Shown here one piece after another: positions 1 through 8,740 of a DNA stretch of 64,000 nucleotides (its first letter is position 1; each line of letters opens with the position of its first letter). Source of the DNA: an uncultured Bacteroidota bacterium (lineage in GTDB: Bacteria > Bacteroidota > Bacteroidia > Chitinophagales > Chitinophagaceae). The translations under genes and the position numbers were made by a program. The stretch is from NCBI GenBank assembly GCA_903938445.1, contig CAJADG010000082.1, positions 1 to 64,000 on the forward strand, written 5' to 3'. The notes under the pieces were generated by a model. The model was given only the letters and a program-made list of their open reading frames with translations, was not told where the DNA came from and did not search any database.

Positions 1-42
1 ATAAATTTAAAAAATATTATATGATTAAAATTGTGCTTAATT

Positions 43-867
43 TTAGTTTTCAAGTTGAACTAACAACTCATAAATCTTTTTCGCGATTGAATCATCATAA
101 ATAGGCTTCACATTCATATCGTCTACCTGATGGACTGGAATGATGCGCTTAGTGGAACTAGTGATAAAAGCCTCTTTGGCAGTTGCAATTTCATTTAAAT
201 GTAAATCACGCGTTTCAACTTTTATTCCATTTGCGTTGCAAACAGCTAGTATATTTTTTCTAGTAACCCCTTTTAACATGTTTTTTTCAGCAGTTACCAA
301 AACATTGTCTTTGGTAACTATAAAGAAATTAGATCTAGGACATTCACTCACCACACCATTATGATGGTATAAAATATCATCAGCACCTTGTTGTCTCATC
401 CAGGGCTGTAACCAAACGGCCATTAGGTAGTCTGTAGTTTTAACTTCTGGTATCTGTCGCTGATAATTATAAGAAACAATTTTAATGCCTGAAGTTGGCA
501 AAGTTAAAGTTGGCTCTGCCAACGGTGCTTGTATAACAATTAAATGAGGTTGCTCAATCGTATAACCATCTGGAGCATCTCCCCCGGCAATAATCATACG
601 AATACCAGAATAATCCATTTTATTTTTTTCAATAAGCTCCCCTACAATATTTTTTATGTCTTCTCTTGTTTGAGGAATATTCAAACGCATTATTTCGGCT
701 GAGGTAAAAAAACGATCCAAATGATCTTCAATAAAAAGAGGCTTCTCTTTAGCTACTCTTAAAAAATCAAAAATTCCATAGCCTCTTTGCACTAATAAAT
801 CGGTAACTGGTACACCAGCAGTAGTAATCTCTTGAATTTGATTATTGGAAAAACAAAATACACTCAT
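43..867 (-). CDS. class IV PLP-dependent aminotransferase (IlvE/D-amino-acid aminotransferase fold)
   Basis: A 274-residue fold-type IV PLP enzyme, the usual length for this family. The motif VKTTDYL places the expected Schiff-base lysine at about residue 143. The later stretch GVVSECPRSNFFIV matches the family signature (G.v.E....NiF) that contacts the cofactor phosphate, and the N-terminal RGYGIFDFLRV matches the common GdgvFe.lrv block. Members include branched-chain aminotransferases, D-amino-acid aminotransferases and 4-amino-4-deoxychorismate lyases. The sequence alone does not fix which; the short length argues against a canonical IlvE of about 300 or more residues. It is expected in the cytoplasm. 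The gene is monocistronic on the minus strand and divergent from the secreted protein at 1057, with about 190 bp between them. The ATG start at 867 lies at the head of the conserved domain. Confidence 0.85.
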   Translation of the reverse strand: MSVFCFSNNQIQEITTAGVPVTDLLVQRGYGIFDFLRVAKEKPLFIEDHLDRFFTSAEIMRLNIPQTREDIKNIVGELIEKNKMDYSGIRMIIAGGDAPDGYTIEQPHLIVIQAPLAEPTLTLPTSGIKIVSYNYQRQIPEVKTTDYLMAVWLQPWMRQQGADDILYHHNGVVSECPRSNFFIVTKDNVLVTAEKNMLKGVTRKNILAVCNANGIKVETRDLHLNEIATAKEAFITSSTKRIIPVHQVDDMNVKPIYDDSIAKKIYELLVQLEN

Positions 868-1056
868 CTCTATTTATTTTTATAAAGCTACAATTATTTT
901 ATTTCAAAAACATTAATAGCACAACTCACCTTTCGCTATTAGAATTTCAAATTACACATTGTGATAAGCTTAACTACTTTAAGGAAATTTTAAGCAAGCA
1001 TAAATTAATCTTATTCGTTACTTTGTAGTCTAATTGAATATACAAATTTTATAATT

Positions 1057-1914
1057 ATGAAAAAGAATTCTCGTTTTACAGTAACCTTACTATTAATGGT
1101 TGCTTTTGCGTTCACTTCTTTTGTTAGTAATGCCCAAAGAGGAGGCAGAGGTGGATTTGGTGGCGGACATTTTGGAGCTGGGTTTGGTGGTGGATTTTCA
1201 TCACATTTTAGTGGCGTCCGCATGGGAGCAAATGTTGGATACACTTCCCGCGTTTTACCTTACGGTGGTATTTACCGTTTACCATCTTCCTATCTACGTT
1301 TAAGTTTTGGAGGGTATCCTTATTTTTTTTCCGATGGATTGTTTTACGCAGCTTATGGAGATTATTATGGATTAGTAGCCCCTCCATTTGGTTTAACCCT
1401 TGGATTTTTACCTAGAGGATATTGGGGTTTTAATTGGGGTGGGTATCCTTACTATTATTACAGTGGAGTATTTTACAAACCCACCGAAGATAAAAAATAT
1501 CAAGTGGTTGTTCCTCCAGTAGGTGCTGAAGTTCCAAGTATTCCTAAAGAAGCAAAACCAATTGTAGTGAATGACCAAAAATTATATGAATATCTTGGTA
1601 CGTATTATAAAGAGGTGATGGGTACTGATGGTAAAATAAAATATATTGTACAAGGAAAAGATGGCGTATTAAATACCGATACCGTAAAAGATAGCGTTGC
1701 TGCACATGATCAAAATTACATTCAAAAACATGATGTAAACACACAGCCAGCTACAATTTACACTCCAAGTGTTGGTGATATTGTATTGCAATTACCAAGT
1801 CAAACAATGGTTGTAATTGTGAATGGTAAAAAATTATATGTTACACCTGAACACATTTACTACGAAGAATTTGTAGATGGAAATGTTTTAAAATATAAAA
1901 TAGTAGGAAAGTAA
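1057..1914 (+). CDS. secreted Gly/Tyr-rich protein, DUF6515-like
   Basis: A 285-residue exported protein. Residues 1-26 form a Sec signal peptide ending VSNAQ. A Gly/Arg/His-rich segment follows (RGGRGGFGGGHFGAG), then Tyr/Pro/Gly-rich repeats (YPYYYYSGVFYKP). The more soluble C-terminal half begins near YQVVVPPVGAEVPSIP. The order of an aromatic YYY..G.FY block followed by a VV.PP.GA.V..lP block resembles DUF6515 proteins of Bacteroidota and other Gram-negatives, which have no known function. It is expected in the periplasm or at the outer surface. It stands alone, with a strong bidirectional terminator just after its stop. The family assignment comes from remembered motif order, not from a search. 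Confidence 0.7.
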   Translation: MKKNSRFTVTLLLMVAFAFTSFVSNAQRGGRGGFGGGHFGAGFGGGFSSHFSGVRMGANVGYTSRVLPYGGIYRLPSSYLRLSFGGYPYFFSDGLFYAAYGDYYGLVAPPFGLTLGFLPRGYWGFNWGGYPYYYYSGVFYKPTEDKKYQVVVPPVGAEVPSIPKEAKPIVVNDQKLYEYLGTYYKEVMGTDGKIKYIVQGKDGVLNTDTVKDSVAAHDQNYIQKHDVNTQPATIYTPSVGDIVLQLPSQTMVVIVNGKKLYVTPEHIYYEEFVDGNVLKYKIVGK

Positions 1915-1948
1915 AATTGCAATTTTAAATTTCCGAATAATAAAATTA

Positions 1949-1979
1949 AAAAAGGCGAACCAGATGGTTCGCCTTTTTT
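1949..1979. terminator. bidirectional intrinsic terminator
   Basis: A perfect 9 bp stem, GGCGAACCA / TGGTTCGCC, with a 2-nt loop is flanked by an A run on the left and a T run on the right. It lies between the convergent ends of the secreted protein (1914) and the M14 peptidase (1996), so it can serve both strands. Confidence 0.9.
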
Positions 1980-1995
1980 ATTAAAAACATTTTTG

Positions 1996-4683
1996 TTATT
2001 TATACAGCTGATTAAATAACATTTTGTAAGTACCATGTGTTTGACCACGGAAAGTAATCTCTGGTCCATACACATATAATTTTCCTTTACCCACATTGGC
2101 TTCAAAAGCAGCAACACCATCTTGTAAATAGGCTTGTCCAAATGCCCAACCACTTCTTAAGGTTGTTGCAGATGCATACCAAGCTAAAGGAGTTACTTCT
2201 TTTTGTGCAATAGCTTCTGGTGCTAATTTAAATACTGGGCTTGCGCTAAAATAAACATCTGCTTTATTATTCATGCCCCAGTTGGGTGCATAATTATTAT
2301 CAACATCCACTTGCATAACACTTCCTGGAATATAAAATTTTTCACCAGGCAATGCTTTTTCTTTTCCTGCAACCATTTCAACCAATGCATTTTTCACAGG
2401 TAAATTTAAATGATAAGCAAGATTGGCGCTTGATCCAATCGTTATGATACGTCCACCATTATTCAAGAATTTTTGTAAAGCAGGAATTGATTTTTGTGCA
2501 GTAATTTTTCCAAGATGGTCTTTAAATTCTGCAAGAATCTCATCCTCTTTTGGTTCTTTATCTTCCCATGGAGATGGTGTTGCAACCAATGCAGGAATAG
2601 CTCCTTCAACAAAAACTATAACATCATACTTACTATTTAAGTTGGCTGCATCAATTTCTTTAGCATAAGTTAAATTAAAAGGAAAATGGTATTGTTCAAA
2701 AATCCATCTTACCCAGCCCGATGAAATAGAGCCACCATATTTATCCCATAAAGCAATACGTAATGGATCTACTTTATTTGTGATATCATTTGGCTTAACA
2801 CTCACTGCCATAAATGAAACACCATTTGTAGTAGTTGCTGCTTTAATAATAGATTCTGCTTTTGGATTACTTGCAACAAAATAGTTTTCCTTATTTTTTA
2901 ATACCTCTACACCTTCTTTTAATAAATCATTTACAACAACATATGCAGCATTGTCTTTTATAGAGAAAGTATATCCTGCAATTGTTTTGGTGTCAAATTT
3001 TGTATTGCCTTTTGGTTGTTGCACATCGCCATAAGCAATGGTTTCAAAAGGACCATTAAAGTCTTCTAGGATTCTATCAAATTGAATGCCCATGGTAAAT
3101 GCTGGAGTCCAACCCGCAGCATCATAAGGACGAACGGGTGGTCCTCCTGGATATTGAAAATCATTCGGATGATCCTGTGGTTCAAACATATCTAATACAT
3201 GCGGTCTAAATGCTTGATTGGTTTTTACAATATACGAACCTGCTAGATATTCCTTACCAGCTACAGAAAAATTACTTAATGCTTTTTGAACTTGTATACC
3301 GCTATTAATTAAAATATTAATAAATGCGGTAGCTGTTGTGGTTTGATTTGCAGGTACAATATATCCTCTAGGGTCTCTCAACTCTTTATTTTTATAAACC
3401 TTATTAAAATATTCAACAGGTAAAGTGTCTGATCGAGATTCTTTTTTATCGGCTTTAAAAACATCAGCAAGTAACTCCACTTTCTTTGGAGACTTGGTCC
3501 AACTGTCTTTGCTTCCTGCTTCAATACTATGTTTTCCCATAGTATAAATATTATACAAAAGCTCATCCTTATATCTTGAAGCATAATTTAAAACAGCATA
3601 ATTTAATGAAACTGAATAATCGATTGAATTTTTAAAATACCATTTCTGTGGTTCAATAGGATAGGGCGTAGCACTATTGGGGATTAATCTTTGTGGGACT
3701 AATGGAATGGTGCTTGGAGTTGGATTGCCAATAATTTCCGTTAACAAACCAATGATATTATGATAGTAAGCAGCGGTTCTTAATCCTCCATTCCACCAGG
3801 TTGAATACACGGAACCACTCTTCATGGTATAGCCTGGTTTACCTTCTGCATTTAAACGGCTACTCATTGCAGCACCCACGGCATCAATACCAGTTACCAA
3901 CAATGGATCATATACATAATTAAATGGATCGCGGTAGGGAGGTCCTGCTACTACAGTACCTGGAGGACCTGTTTGATGATGATTGTATAAAATTTGAGGC
4001 ATCCATTCAATATACAATTGACGACTCATGTTTTTAGATTCACTCATATTTAACATGAAAAAATCACGGTTATTATCATGTCCGATATATTTTTCATACA
4101 AACGAGGAATATCACTTGTAGATCTTTTTAAAGTATCTGCATTACGCATATACCAATTGGAAACTAATTCCTGTCCATCGGGATTCGCATGAACAAATAA
4201 AATGATGGTTGACTTTAAAATATTTTTAGTTTCTTCATCATCTCTTGTTAATACAGTATATAAAGTTTGTATTAATTGATGAATACCTGTAACCTCTGTT
4301 GCGTGTAATCCCCCATCAATCCACACCACCGTCTTTCCGTCTTTTGCTAATTGCTTTGCTTCAGCATCTGATAAATTTTCAGCTCTTGCTAATTTTTGTG
4401 AAATAGATTTGTATTTAGCAAGCTGTCTGATATTACTAGGATCAGATACAATCATCATGTATTGATTACGTCCCTCTTCGGTTTTACCAATTACTTGCAA
4501 CTTTACTTTGTTAGAAGCTGCTGCAACTTTTTTGAAGTAAGCTTCGGTTTGAGTAAAGGTTGCTAAATGATAATTATCTCCAATATTAAAACCAAAATGT
4601 TCTTTAGGAGTAGGGATGGACTGAGCATTTAATTGAATAACGCTCAAAACCAACAATAAAAAGCAAAACAATAGTTTACGCAT
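1996..4683 (-). CDS. secreted M14-family zinc carboxypeptidase
   Basis: An 895-residue exported metallopeptidase. The signal peptide ends near residue 20 (IQLNAQ). The M14 zinc site HxxE is seen as GLHATE (H127, E130). It is followed by the substrate-binding VHANPDG block near 165, a GHDNNRDFF block near 202 and a His pair near 235 (YNHHQTG) that may supply the third ligand. After the catalytic domain (about 35-380) there is a long C-terminal region with a class I glutamine-amidotransferase-like flavour (FVEGAIPAL, GGRIITIGSSANL), an arrangement common in large Bacteroidota M14 proteins. It probably degrades peptides in the periplasm or outside the cell. The unknown gene at 4750 lies 66 bp upstream on the same strand and the two may share a transcript. 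The assignment to M14 is firm; the substrate is unknown. Confidence 0.88.
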   Translation of the reverse strand: MRKLLFCFLLLVLSVIQLNAQSIPTPKEHFGFNIGDNYHLATFTQTEAYFKKVAAASNKVKLQVIGKTEEGRNQYMMIVSDPSNIRQLAKYKSISQKLARAENLSDAEAKQLAKDGKTVVWIDGGLHATEVTGIHQLIQTLYTVLTRDDEETKNILKSTIILFVHANPDGQELVSNWYMRNADTLKRSTSDIPRLYEKYIGHDNNRDFFMLNMSESKNMSRQLYIEWMPQILYNHHQTGPPGTVVAGPPYRDPFNYVYDPLLVTGIDAVGAAMSSRLNAEGKPGYTMKSGSVYSTWWNGGLRTAAYYHNIIGLLTEIIGNPTPSTIPLVPQRLIPNSATPYPIEPQKWYFKNSIDYSVSLNYAVLNYASRYKDELLYNIYTMGKHSIEAGSKDSWTKSPKKVELLADVFKADKKESRSDTLPVEYFNKVYKNKELRDPRGYIVPANQTTTATAFINILINSGIQVQKALSNFSVAGKEYLAGSYIVKTNQAFRPHVLDMFEPQDHPNDFQYPGGPPVRPYDAAGWTPAFTMGIQFDRILEDFNGPFETIAYGDVQQPKGNTKFDTKTIAGYTFSIKDNAAYVVVNDLLKEGVEVLKNKENYFVASNPKAESIIKAATTTNGVSFMAVSVKPNDITNKVDPLRIALWDKYGGSISSGWVRWIFEQYHFPFNLTYAKEIDAANLNSKYDVIVFVEGAIPALVATPSPWEDKEPKEDEILAEFKDHLGKITAQKSIPALQKFLNNGGRIITIGSSANLAYHLNLPVKNALVEMVAGKEKALPGEKFYIPGSVMQVDVDNNYAPNWGMNNKADVYFSASPVFKLAPEAIAQKEVTPLAWYASATTLRSGWAFGQAYLQDGVAAFEANVGKGKLYVYGPEITFRGQTHGTYKMLFNQLYK

Positions 4684-4749
4684 ATTTTAAATTTTGAAGT
4701 AAGTTAATTAAAATGCCCTTACTTTTTTTATAAAAAATGTGCTTTTACA

Positions 4750-5376
4750 CTAATGGAATAAAATAGAGGCTTGCTTTTTAAAGGAATATTGGGTAGATAG
4801 GAAATGTGGCGGATAAGTGTTGATGATTTGTTGAATGCTACTTAATAGATTGAATGGATTTCCATAAACATACTTATGTTTTCTTTTCATTTTTTGGGCT
4901 AACGCATTTGCTGCAATTTTAGCAATAGAATCCTTTGTTGAAATATGAGCATATACAATTGAGTTATCATGCTTTTTTGCAAATTCAAAACATTCTCTAT
5001 ATAAATCAACAATGGCATTAGGTTTAAAACGAATTAAATTATATAAATGAATAATATCCAATTGTAACCAGATTATATTTTGATAACCATTTTTGCTTAG
5101 CGCACCATTATTTAAATAAGGCTGTTCCTGAATTTGATCCTGTTGTAGTTGTGGAGCTGACGCAATAATTCCCTCAAATGGATATTTTAAAATGACTTGT
5201 ATAGCACTTGCCGAAATTTGAATTTGCGCCTCAAAAGATTGTTTCAAATAGGTAAACTTAAGCTGACCCTTAATAACCTGTTTTGTTTTTGATTTAATAA
5301 TTAAATCGAAATCTGCTGAGGTTTTAGATACGGAAGTTAAATCGGGAGTTACGGGGGTAGAATGCTGTAAAAACAT
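4750..5376 (-). CDS. hypothetical protein behind a structured leader
   Basis: A 208-residue protein that I do not recognise. It has no signal peptide or clear membrane segment. The N-terminal half reads as beta-rich and polar (FDLIIKSKTKQVIKGQLKFTYL), and a Gln-rich linker lies near residue 75 (QLQQDQIQEQ). The C-terminal half looks helical and ends in a basic, aromatic stretch (KMKRKHKYVYGNPF). It is an orphan, but the context is notable: it has a full-consensus promoter and a compact structured leader of about 95 nt that ends just before its ATG. This suggests that its expression is controlled at the RNA level. No function is proposed. The ORF has normal amino-acid composition and is likely real. 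Confidence 0.6.
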   Translation of the reverse strand: MFLQHSTPVTPDLTSVSKTSADFDLIIKSKTKQVIKGQLKFTYLKQSFEAQIQISASAIQVILKYPFEGIIASAPQLQQDQIQEQPYLNNGALSKNGYQNIIWLQLDIIHLYNLIRFKPNAIVDLYRECFEFAKKHDNSIVYAHISTKDSIAKIAANALAQKMKRKHKYVYGNPFNLLSSIQQIINTYPPHFLSTQYSFKKQASILFH

Positions 5377-5470
5377 AGTTTTTTTATTTTGACATGAATG
5401 ACCTCATCGATTTTACCACCGCGGAGTTAAACTCTCTCGGTTGGTACCCATTAAAGGGTTCTTGATGATG
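5377..5470 (-). ncRNA. candidate structured 5' leader RNA (three-way junction)
   Basis: Read on the minus strand, the transcript expected from the promoter at 5474-5505 begins near CCATCATCAAGA and can fold into a three-way junction. P1 is CC(a)UCAUC with GAUGAGG. P2 is ACCC-UUUAAU-GGGU. P3 is ACC(a)ACCG with CGGUGGU, carrying an inner GAG/CUC hairpin. Junction strands are AAGA and AAAAUC. The segment is more GC-rich than its surroundings and ends about 20 nt before the ATG of the unknown gene. The layout is that of a riboswitch or cis-regulatory leader, but the sequence does not match SAM-I, TPP, cobalamin, purine, preQ1 or ZTP cores as I know them. It could also be a free small RNA. The fold was drawn by hand. 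Confidence 0.45.
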
Positions 5471-5473
5471 GAA

Positions 5474-5505
5474 CAAAGGTAGGAAATTGGGAGATTACTA
5501 CCAAA
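5474..5505 (-). promoter_or_regulatory. consensus Bacteroidota promoter of the leader RNA
   Basis: On the minus strand, TTTG (5505-5502), a spacer of exactly 20 nt, then TACCTTTG (5481-5474) match the TTTG-N19/20-TAnnTTTG promoter known for Bacteroidota. The start of transcription should fall near 5466-5470, at the first base-paired element of the leader RNA. The -33 TTTG sits in the T run of the upstream terminator. Confidence 0.65.
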
Positions 5506-5529
5506 AAAAGGCCGGTAAAATACCGGCCT
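5503..5529 (-). terminator. intrinsic terminator of the MoxR/VWA operon
   Basis: The 9 bp stem AGGCCGGTA / TACCGGCCT with a 3-nt loop is followed on the minus strand by a run of seven T. It lies 38 bp after the stop of the MoxR-like gene (5567) and insulates the leader RNA transcript from it. Confidence 0.85.
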
Positions 5530-5566
5530 ACTATTGAATGAATTAGTTTATAAAATATTTAAACTT

Positions 5567-7123
5567 TTATGCATAGTCGTTAAAATCATCCTCCTCAAAG
5601 TTCATTGACCCAAGGTTCATCATACTACCCATTAAGTCTTTAAACTCAATCTTACCATCAATCATTTTTTTACTAATTAATGAATAAGCAGAAAGACCAT
5701 GCAATACAAACTCCATTAATAATGCTGCTTGTTTATCATCGGCTTGCGGAAAATGTTTTTTCACGATTCCAAACAAACCATCTACTTTATACAAAGCAAG
5801 AATTTTTTCATCATCTTTCATATCCAATAATAAATCCAAATGATTACCCGCATCAAACCATTTAGTAATTAATGCATATGGATTTTCTGGCTGCTTTGCT
5901 TCTGCAGTTTGCGCAGCAGATTTTTTTACAGGTTTCTTTTTCTTTAATTCATCCGGATTAGGAAAATATGAAACGAATAAAGTACGGATTGATTTATTTA
6001 ATAAATTTAAAGCCACTTCATAAGGCCCCTCTTGTTCCCCTTCATATACCAATTCAATTTTTCCAGTAATGGCTGGAATGATACCGGACAAATCACTAAT
6101 CCAAATTTGTGTATGTTTTTCGTTATGAATAATGGCTCTTCGTTCTGCACTACTCACCGCAGCCTCATACGCAGCAATGGTTAGACGCGCACTCACTCCA
6201 CTTTTTTTATCTACAAATTCGTTGGTTCTTGCTTCAAATGAAACCTGCTCAATTAATCGTTTAACTAAATCACTCACGGCAACTTTATCCTTTTGTGCAG
6301 GTAAAATATTTGCCTCCTGTTCCGTAATTGCTAAAGAAGTTTCAATACTTTTTGGATAGTGTGTTAAAATTTGACTTTCAATTCTATCTTTCAATGGTGT
6401 TACAATACTTCCTCTATTCGTATAATCTTCAGGGTTAGCAGTAAACACAAATAAAATATCTAATGGCATGCGTAACTTAAATCCTCTAATTTGAATATCC
6501 CCTTCTTGTAAAATATTAAATAAGGATACTTGAATTCTAGCTTGTAAATCCGGCAATTCATTAATAACAAAAATGCCTCTATTGCTTCTTGGAATAATTC
6601 CATAGTGTATGACTTTCTCATCCGCAAAACTTAATTTTAAATTAGCCGCTTTAATAGGATCAATATCTCCAATCAAATCCGATACGCTCACATCGGGTGT
6701 GGCTAATTTTTCTCCATAGCGTGCACTTTTGTGCACCCAATGAATTGGGGTTTTATCACCATGTTCGGCTATAAGATCAACAGCAAAACGACTTAAGGGT
6801 TGTAAAGGGTCATCATTTACTTCCGAGCCGGCAATTGTTGGAATGTATTCGTCCAATAAATCTACCATTTGACGCGCCATTCTGGTTTTTGCTTGACCAC
6901 GTAATCCTAAAAACAAAATATTATGTCTACTTAATAAAGCTCTTTCTACATCAGGTATTACGGTATCCTCATAACCTAAGATACCTTCAAATGCATTTTC
7001 TTTGTTTTGAATGCTCGCAATTAAATTGTCTCTAACCTCATCTTTGATGGACTTAGGTTGATAACCCGATTTTTTTAAATCTCCTAAAGTTAAAATTTTA
7101 GTGATGTCTATTTTCTTACTCAT
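5567..7123 (-). CDS. MoxR/magnesium-chelatase-like AAA+ ATPase
   Basis: A 518-residue AAA+ protein of the MoxR/ChlI type. A modified Walker A, GLRGQAKT, lies at residues 73-80, with Arg and Ala where many P-loops have Gly. It is followed by a DLIGDIDP block, a Walker B-like GIFVINELPDL near 190, and a sensor region LDILFVFTANPEDY typical of magnesium-chelatase I subunits. A helical lid and a C-terminal extension from about 390 complete the protein. Such ATPases usually act with a VWA-domain partner as chaperone or insertase-like machines, and here the VWA gene lies directly upstream with a 2-nt gap. No chlorophyll genes are present, so a chelatase role is unlikely. The actual client is unknown. 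A terminator follows the gene. Confidence 0.85.
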   Translation of the reverse strand: MSKKIDITKILTLGDLKKSGYQPKSIKDEVRDNLIASIQNKENAFEGILGYEDTVIPDVERALLSRHNILFLGLRGQAKTRMARQMVDLLDEYIPTIAGSEVNDDPLQPLSRFAVDLIAEHGDKTPIHWVHKSARYGEKLATPDVSVSDLIGDIDPIKAANLKLSFADEKVIHYGIIPRSNRGIFVINELPDLQARIQVSLFNILQEGDIQIRGFKLRMPLDILFVFTANPEDYTNRGSIVTPLKDRIESQILTHYPKSIETSLAITEQEANILPAQKDKVAVSDLVKRLIEQVSFEARTNEFVDKKSGVSARLTIAAYEAAVSSAERRAIIHNEKHTQIWISDLSGIIPAITGKIELVYEGEQEGPYEVALNLLNKSIRTLFVSYFPNPDELKKKKPVKKSAAQTAEAKQPENPYALITKWFDAGNHLDLLLDMKDDEKILALYKVDGLFGIVKKHFPQADDKQAALLMEFVLHGLSAYSLISKKMIDGKIEFKDLMGSMMNLGSMNFEEDDFNDYA

Positions 7124-7125
7124 AA

Positions 7126-8223
7126 TTAATACACTGTTTTTCTTTTACCACTTTCAAAATCATTAAATATAAAACTACCCAAATTGTCAAGTGAAGCAAA
7201 ATAGGCTTTACCATTGTTCATCTCTGTAAACTCTTCTACAAATTTTTGTAAATAAGGATCAGATGCAATCATGAATGTTGTGATGGGGATTTTTAATTTC
7301 TTGCATTGTGCGGCAAGGTTTATGCAACGATTCACCACTTTTCTATCTAATCCAAAACTATTTTTATAATACTTACCACCAATTTTTAAGCAAGTTGGTT
7401 TACCATCGGTAATCATAAATATTTGCTTATTGGCCGTTTTTCTTCTTCGTAATATATCCATGGCTAATTCAAGCCCAGCAACCGTATTGGTATGATAAGG
7501 TCCTACTTGTAAATAAGGTAAATCTTTAATTTCAACCTGCCATGCATCATTTCCAAACACAACAATATCAATGGTGTCTTTTGGATATTTTTTGGTAATA
7601 AGTTCACACAAAGCCATTGCTACTTTTTTTGCTGGCGTAATTCTATCCTCTCCATATAAAATCATGGAATGAGAAATATCAATCATTAACACAGTGGATG
7701 TTTGTGTTTTAAAATCCGCTTCTCTAATCACTAAGTCATCCTCATGCATAGAGAATGATTCTACACCTCTATTAATTTGTGCATTCTTAATACTTTCTGT
7801 GAAATCTATTTGCTCCATTAAATCCCCAAACTGAAAGGATCTTGTATCAGAATTGATATCACCGGATGGACCCGCCTTGGTAGTACTATGATTTCCTTGT
7901 TTGGCTTTTTTTAGTTTTCCGAAAATTTCCTCCAAACTTTTTTGACGAATGGTTTGTTCCGTTTTAGCAGTAATGGCAAAACGACCATCCTGTGGATTTT
8001 CTTTTAAATATCCATTTTGCTTTAAGTCCTCAATAAAATCACCTACACCATAATCATCGTCTGTAAACTTATGGGTACGATCCAATTGATTCATCCAATC
8101 CAAGGCCTCACTGGCATCACCACTCGTATAGTTGAGTAATTGCGTGAAAATATCAAGCATTTGCTCAAATTTAGTTTTTGAGTTTTCTCCTGGAGTAAAA
8201 TTTACAAAACGATGGCCTATCAT
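7126..8223 (-). CDS. VWA-domain protein, partner of the MoxR-like ATPase
   Basis: A 365-residue cytoplasmic protein with a C-terminal von Willebrand A domain. The MIDAS motif DxSxS is seen as MIDISHSM, with further metal-site elements in MITDGKPT. The N-terminal half is helical and charged, with no signal peptide, which fits the CoxE/BchD-like partners of MoxR ATPases. The ORF track starts at 8307. I place the start at the internal ATG at 8223 (MIGHRFVNFTPGE), because the 28 residues before it are hydrophobic and unlike the family, while the text after it is polar and domain-like. It is co-transcribed with the ATPase at 7123. Confidence 0.82.
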   Translation of the reverse strand: MIGHRFVNFTPGENSKTKFEQMLDIFTQLLNYTSGDASEALDWMNQLDRTHKFTDDDYGVGDFIEDLKQNGYLKENPQDGRFAITAKTEQTIRQKSLEEIFGKLKKAKQGNHSTTKAGPSGDINSDTRSFQFGDLMEQIDFTESIKNAQINRGVESFSMHEDDLVIREADFKTQTSTVLMIDISHSMILYGEDRITPAKKVAMALCELITKKYPKDTIDIVVFGNDAWQVEIKDLPYLQVGPYHTNTVAGLELAMDILRRRKTANKQIFMITDGKPTCLKIGGKYYKNSFGLDRKVVNRCINLAAQCKKLKIPITTFMIASDPYLQKFVEEFTEMNNGKAYFASLDNLGSFIFNDFESGKRKTVY

Positions 8224-8305
8224 AGTTATGCAAGTTAACAAAATACAAGGCACAAGGTTTAAAGAATATGATAGAACTAGCCCATATTCCGTATTTAATA
8301 AATAC

Positions 8306-8340
8306 AAGAGGGGGGCACCCCATAAAGAATGCCCCCTCTT
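8306..8340 (-). terminator. G/C-rich intrinsic terminator
   Basis: The stem AAGAGGGGGGCA / TGCCCCCTCTT with one unpaired G and a 12-nt loop lies between the stop of the small membrane protein (8357) and the start of the VWA gene (8223). The T run on the minus strand is short, so termination may be partial. Confidence 0.7.
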
Positions 8341-8356
8341 AACTTAAATTTAATGC

Positions 8357-8728
8357 CTACTTGCTTATTTTACGAAGACTATCTGCTTTTAGGTCTAATA
8401 ATTGGATGGAAGTATCTAATTTAACTACATGTAAATAAACATAAATTGGATAACTTAACATCCCTATTGCAATAATGCAAAATAAAGTAGCAACTGCCCA
8501 GTATAATTTGTTTGTTTTTAAAAAATTGATCCTGGCTGAATAAATTAAAATAGTTGCAAACATCCAATATATAATTCCGATCAATAAAAAATATAAATAA
8601 TATTCAATGCTGTTCACTTTTAATGTGGATAGGGGCCATAAATTCAAAAATTGAATAATTAAAAACAATACAAAGAATATATATAAATATTTTTTAGGGA
8701 AAGTAAAGCTGTTTGAATTTGTTTTCAT
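8357..8728 (-). CDS. small three-helix membrane protein
   Basis: A 123-residue protein with three predicted transmembrane helices (about 14-33, 44-66 and 76-98), a short basic N-terminus and a polar C-terminal tail (LDLKADSLRKISK). No family is recognised. It starts 12 bp after the stop of the lipoprotein gene at 8741, so the two are probably one transcript and may work together at the inner membrane. A terminator follows. No function is proposed. Confidence 0.6.
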   Translation of the reverse strand: MKTNSNSFTFPKKYLYIFFVLFLIIQFLNLWPLSTLKVNSIEYYLYFLLIGIIYWMFATILIYSARINFLKTNKLYWAVATLFCIIAIGMLSYPIYVYLHVVKLDTSIQLLDLKADSLRKISK

Positions 8729-8740
8729 ATGGAGGTTTTA

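Noticed and set aside
1011-1244. Minus-strand ORF rich in Pro opposite the Gly-rich secreted protein
   Set aside because: Its Pro codons are simply the complement of Gly codons in the real gene.
5394-5465. A 23-codon plus-strand ORF (MNDLIDFTTAELNSLGW...) in the gap at 5.4 kb
   Set aside because: It is exactly antisense to the structured leader RNA, whose helices explain its unusual composition. No plus-strand promoter match or downstream plus-strand gene supports it.
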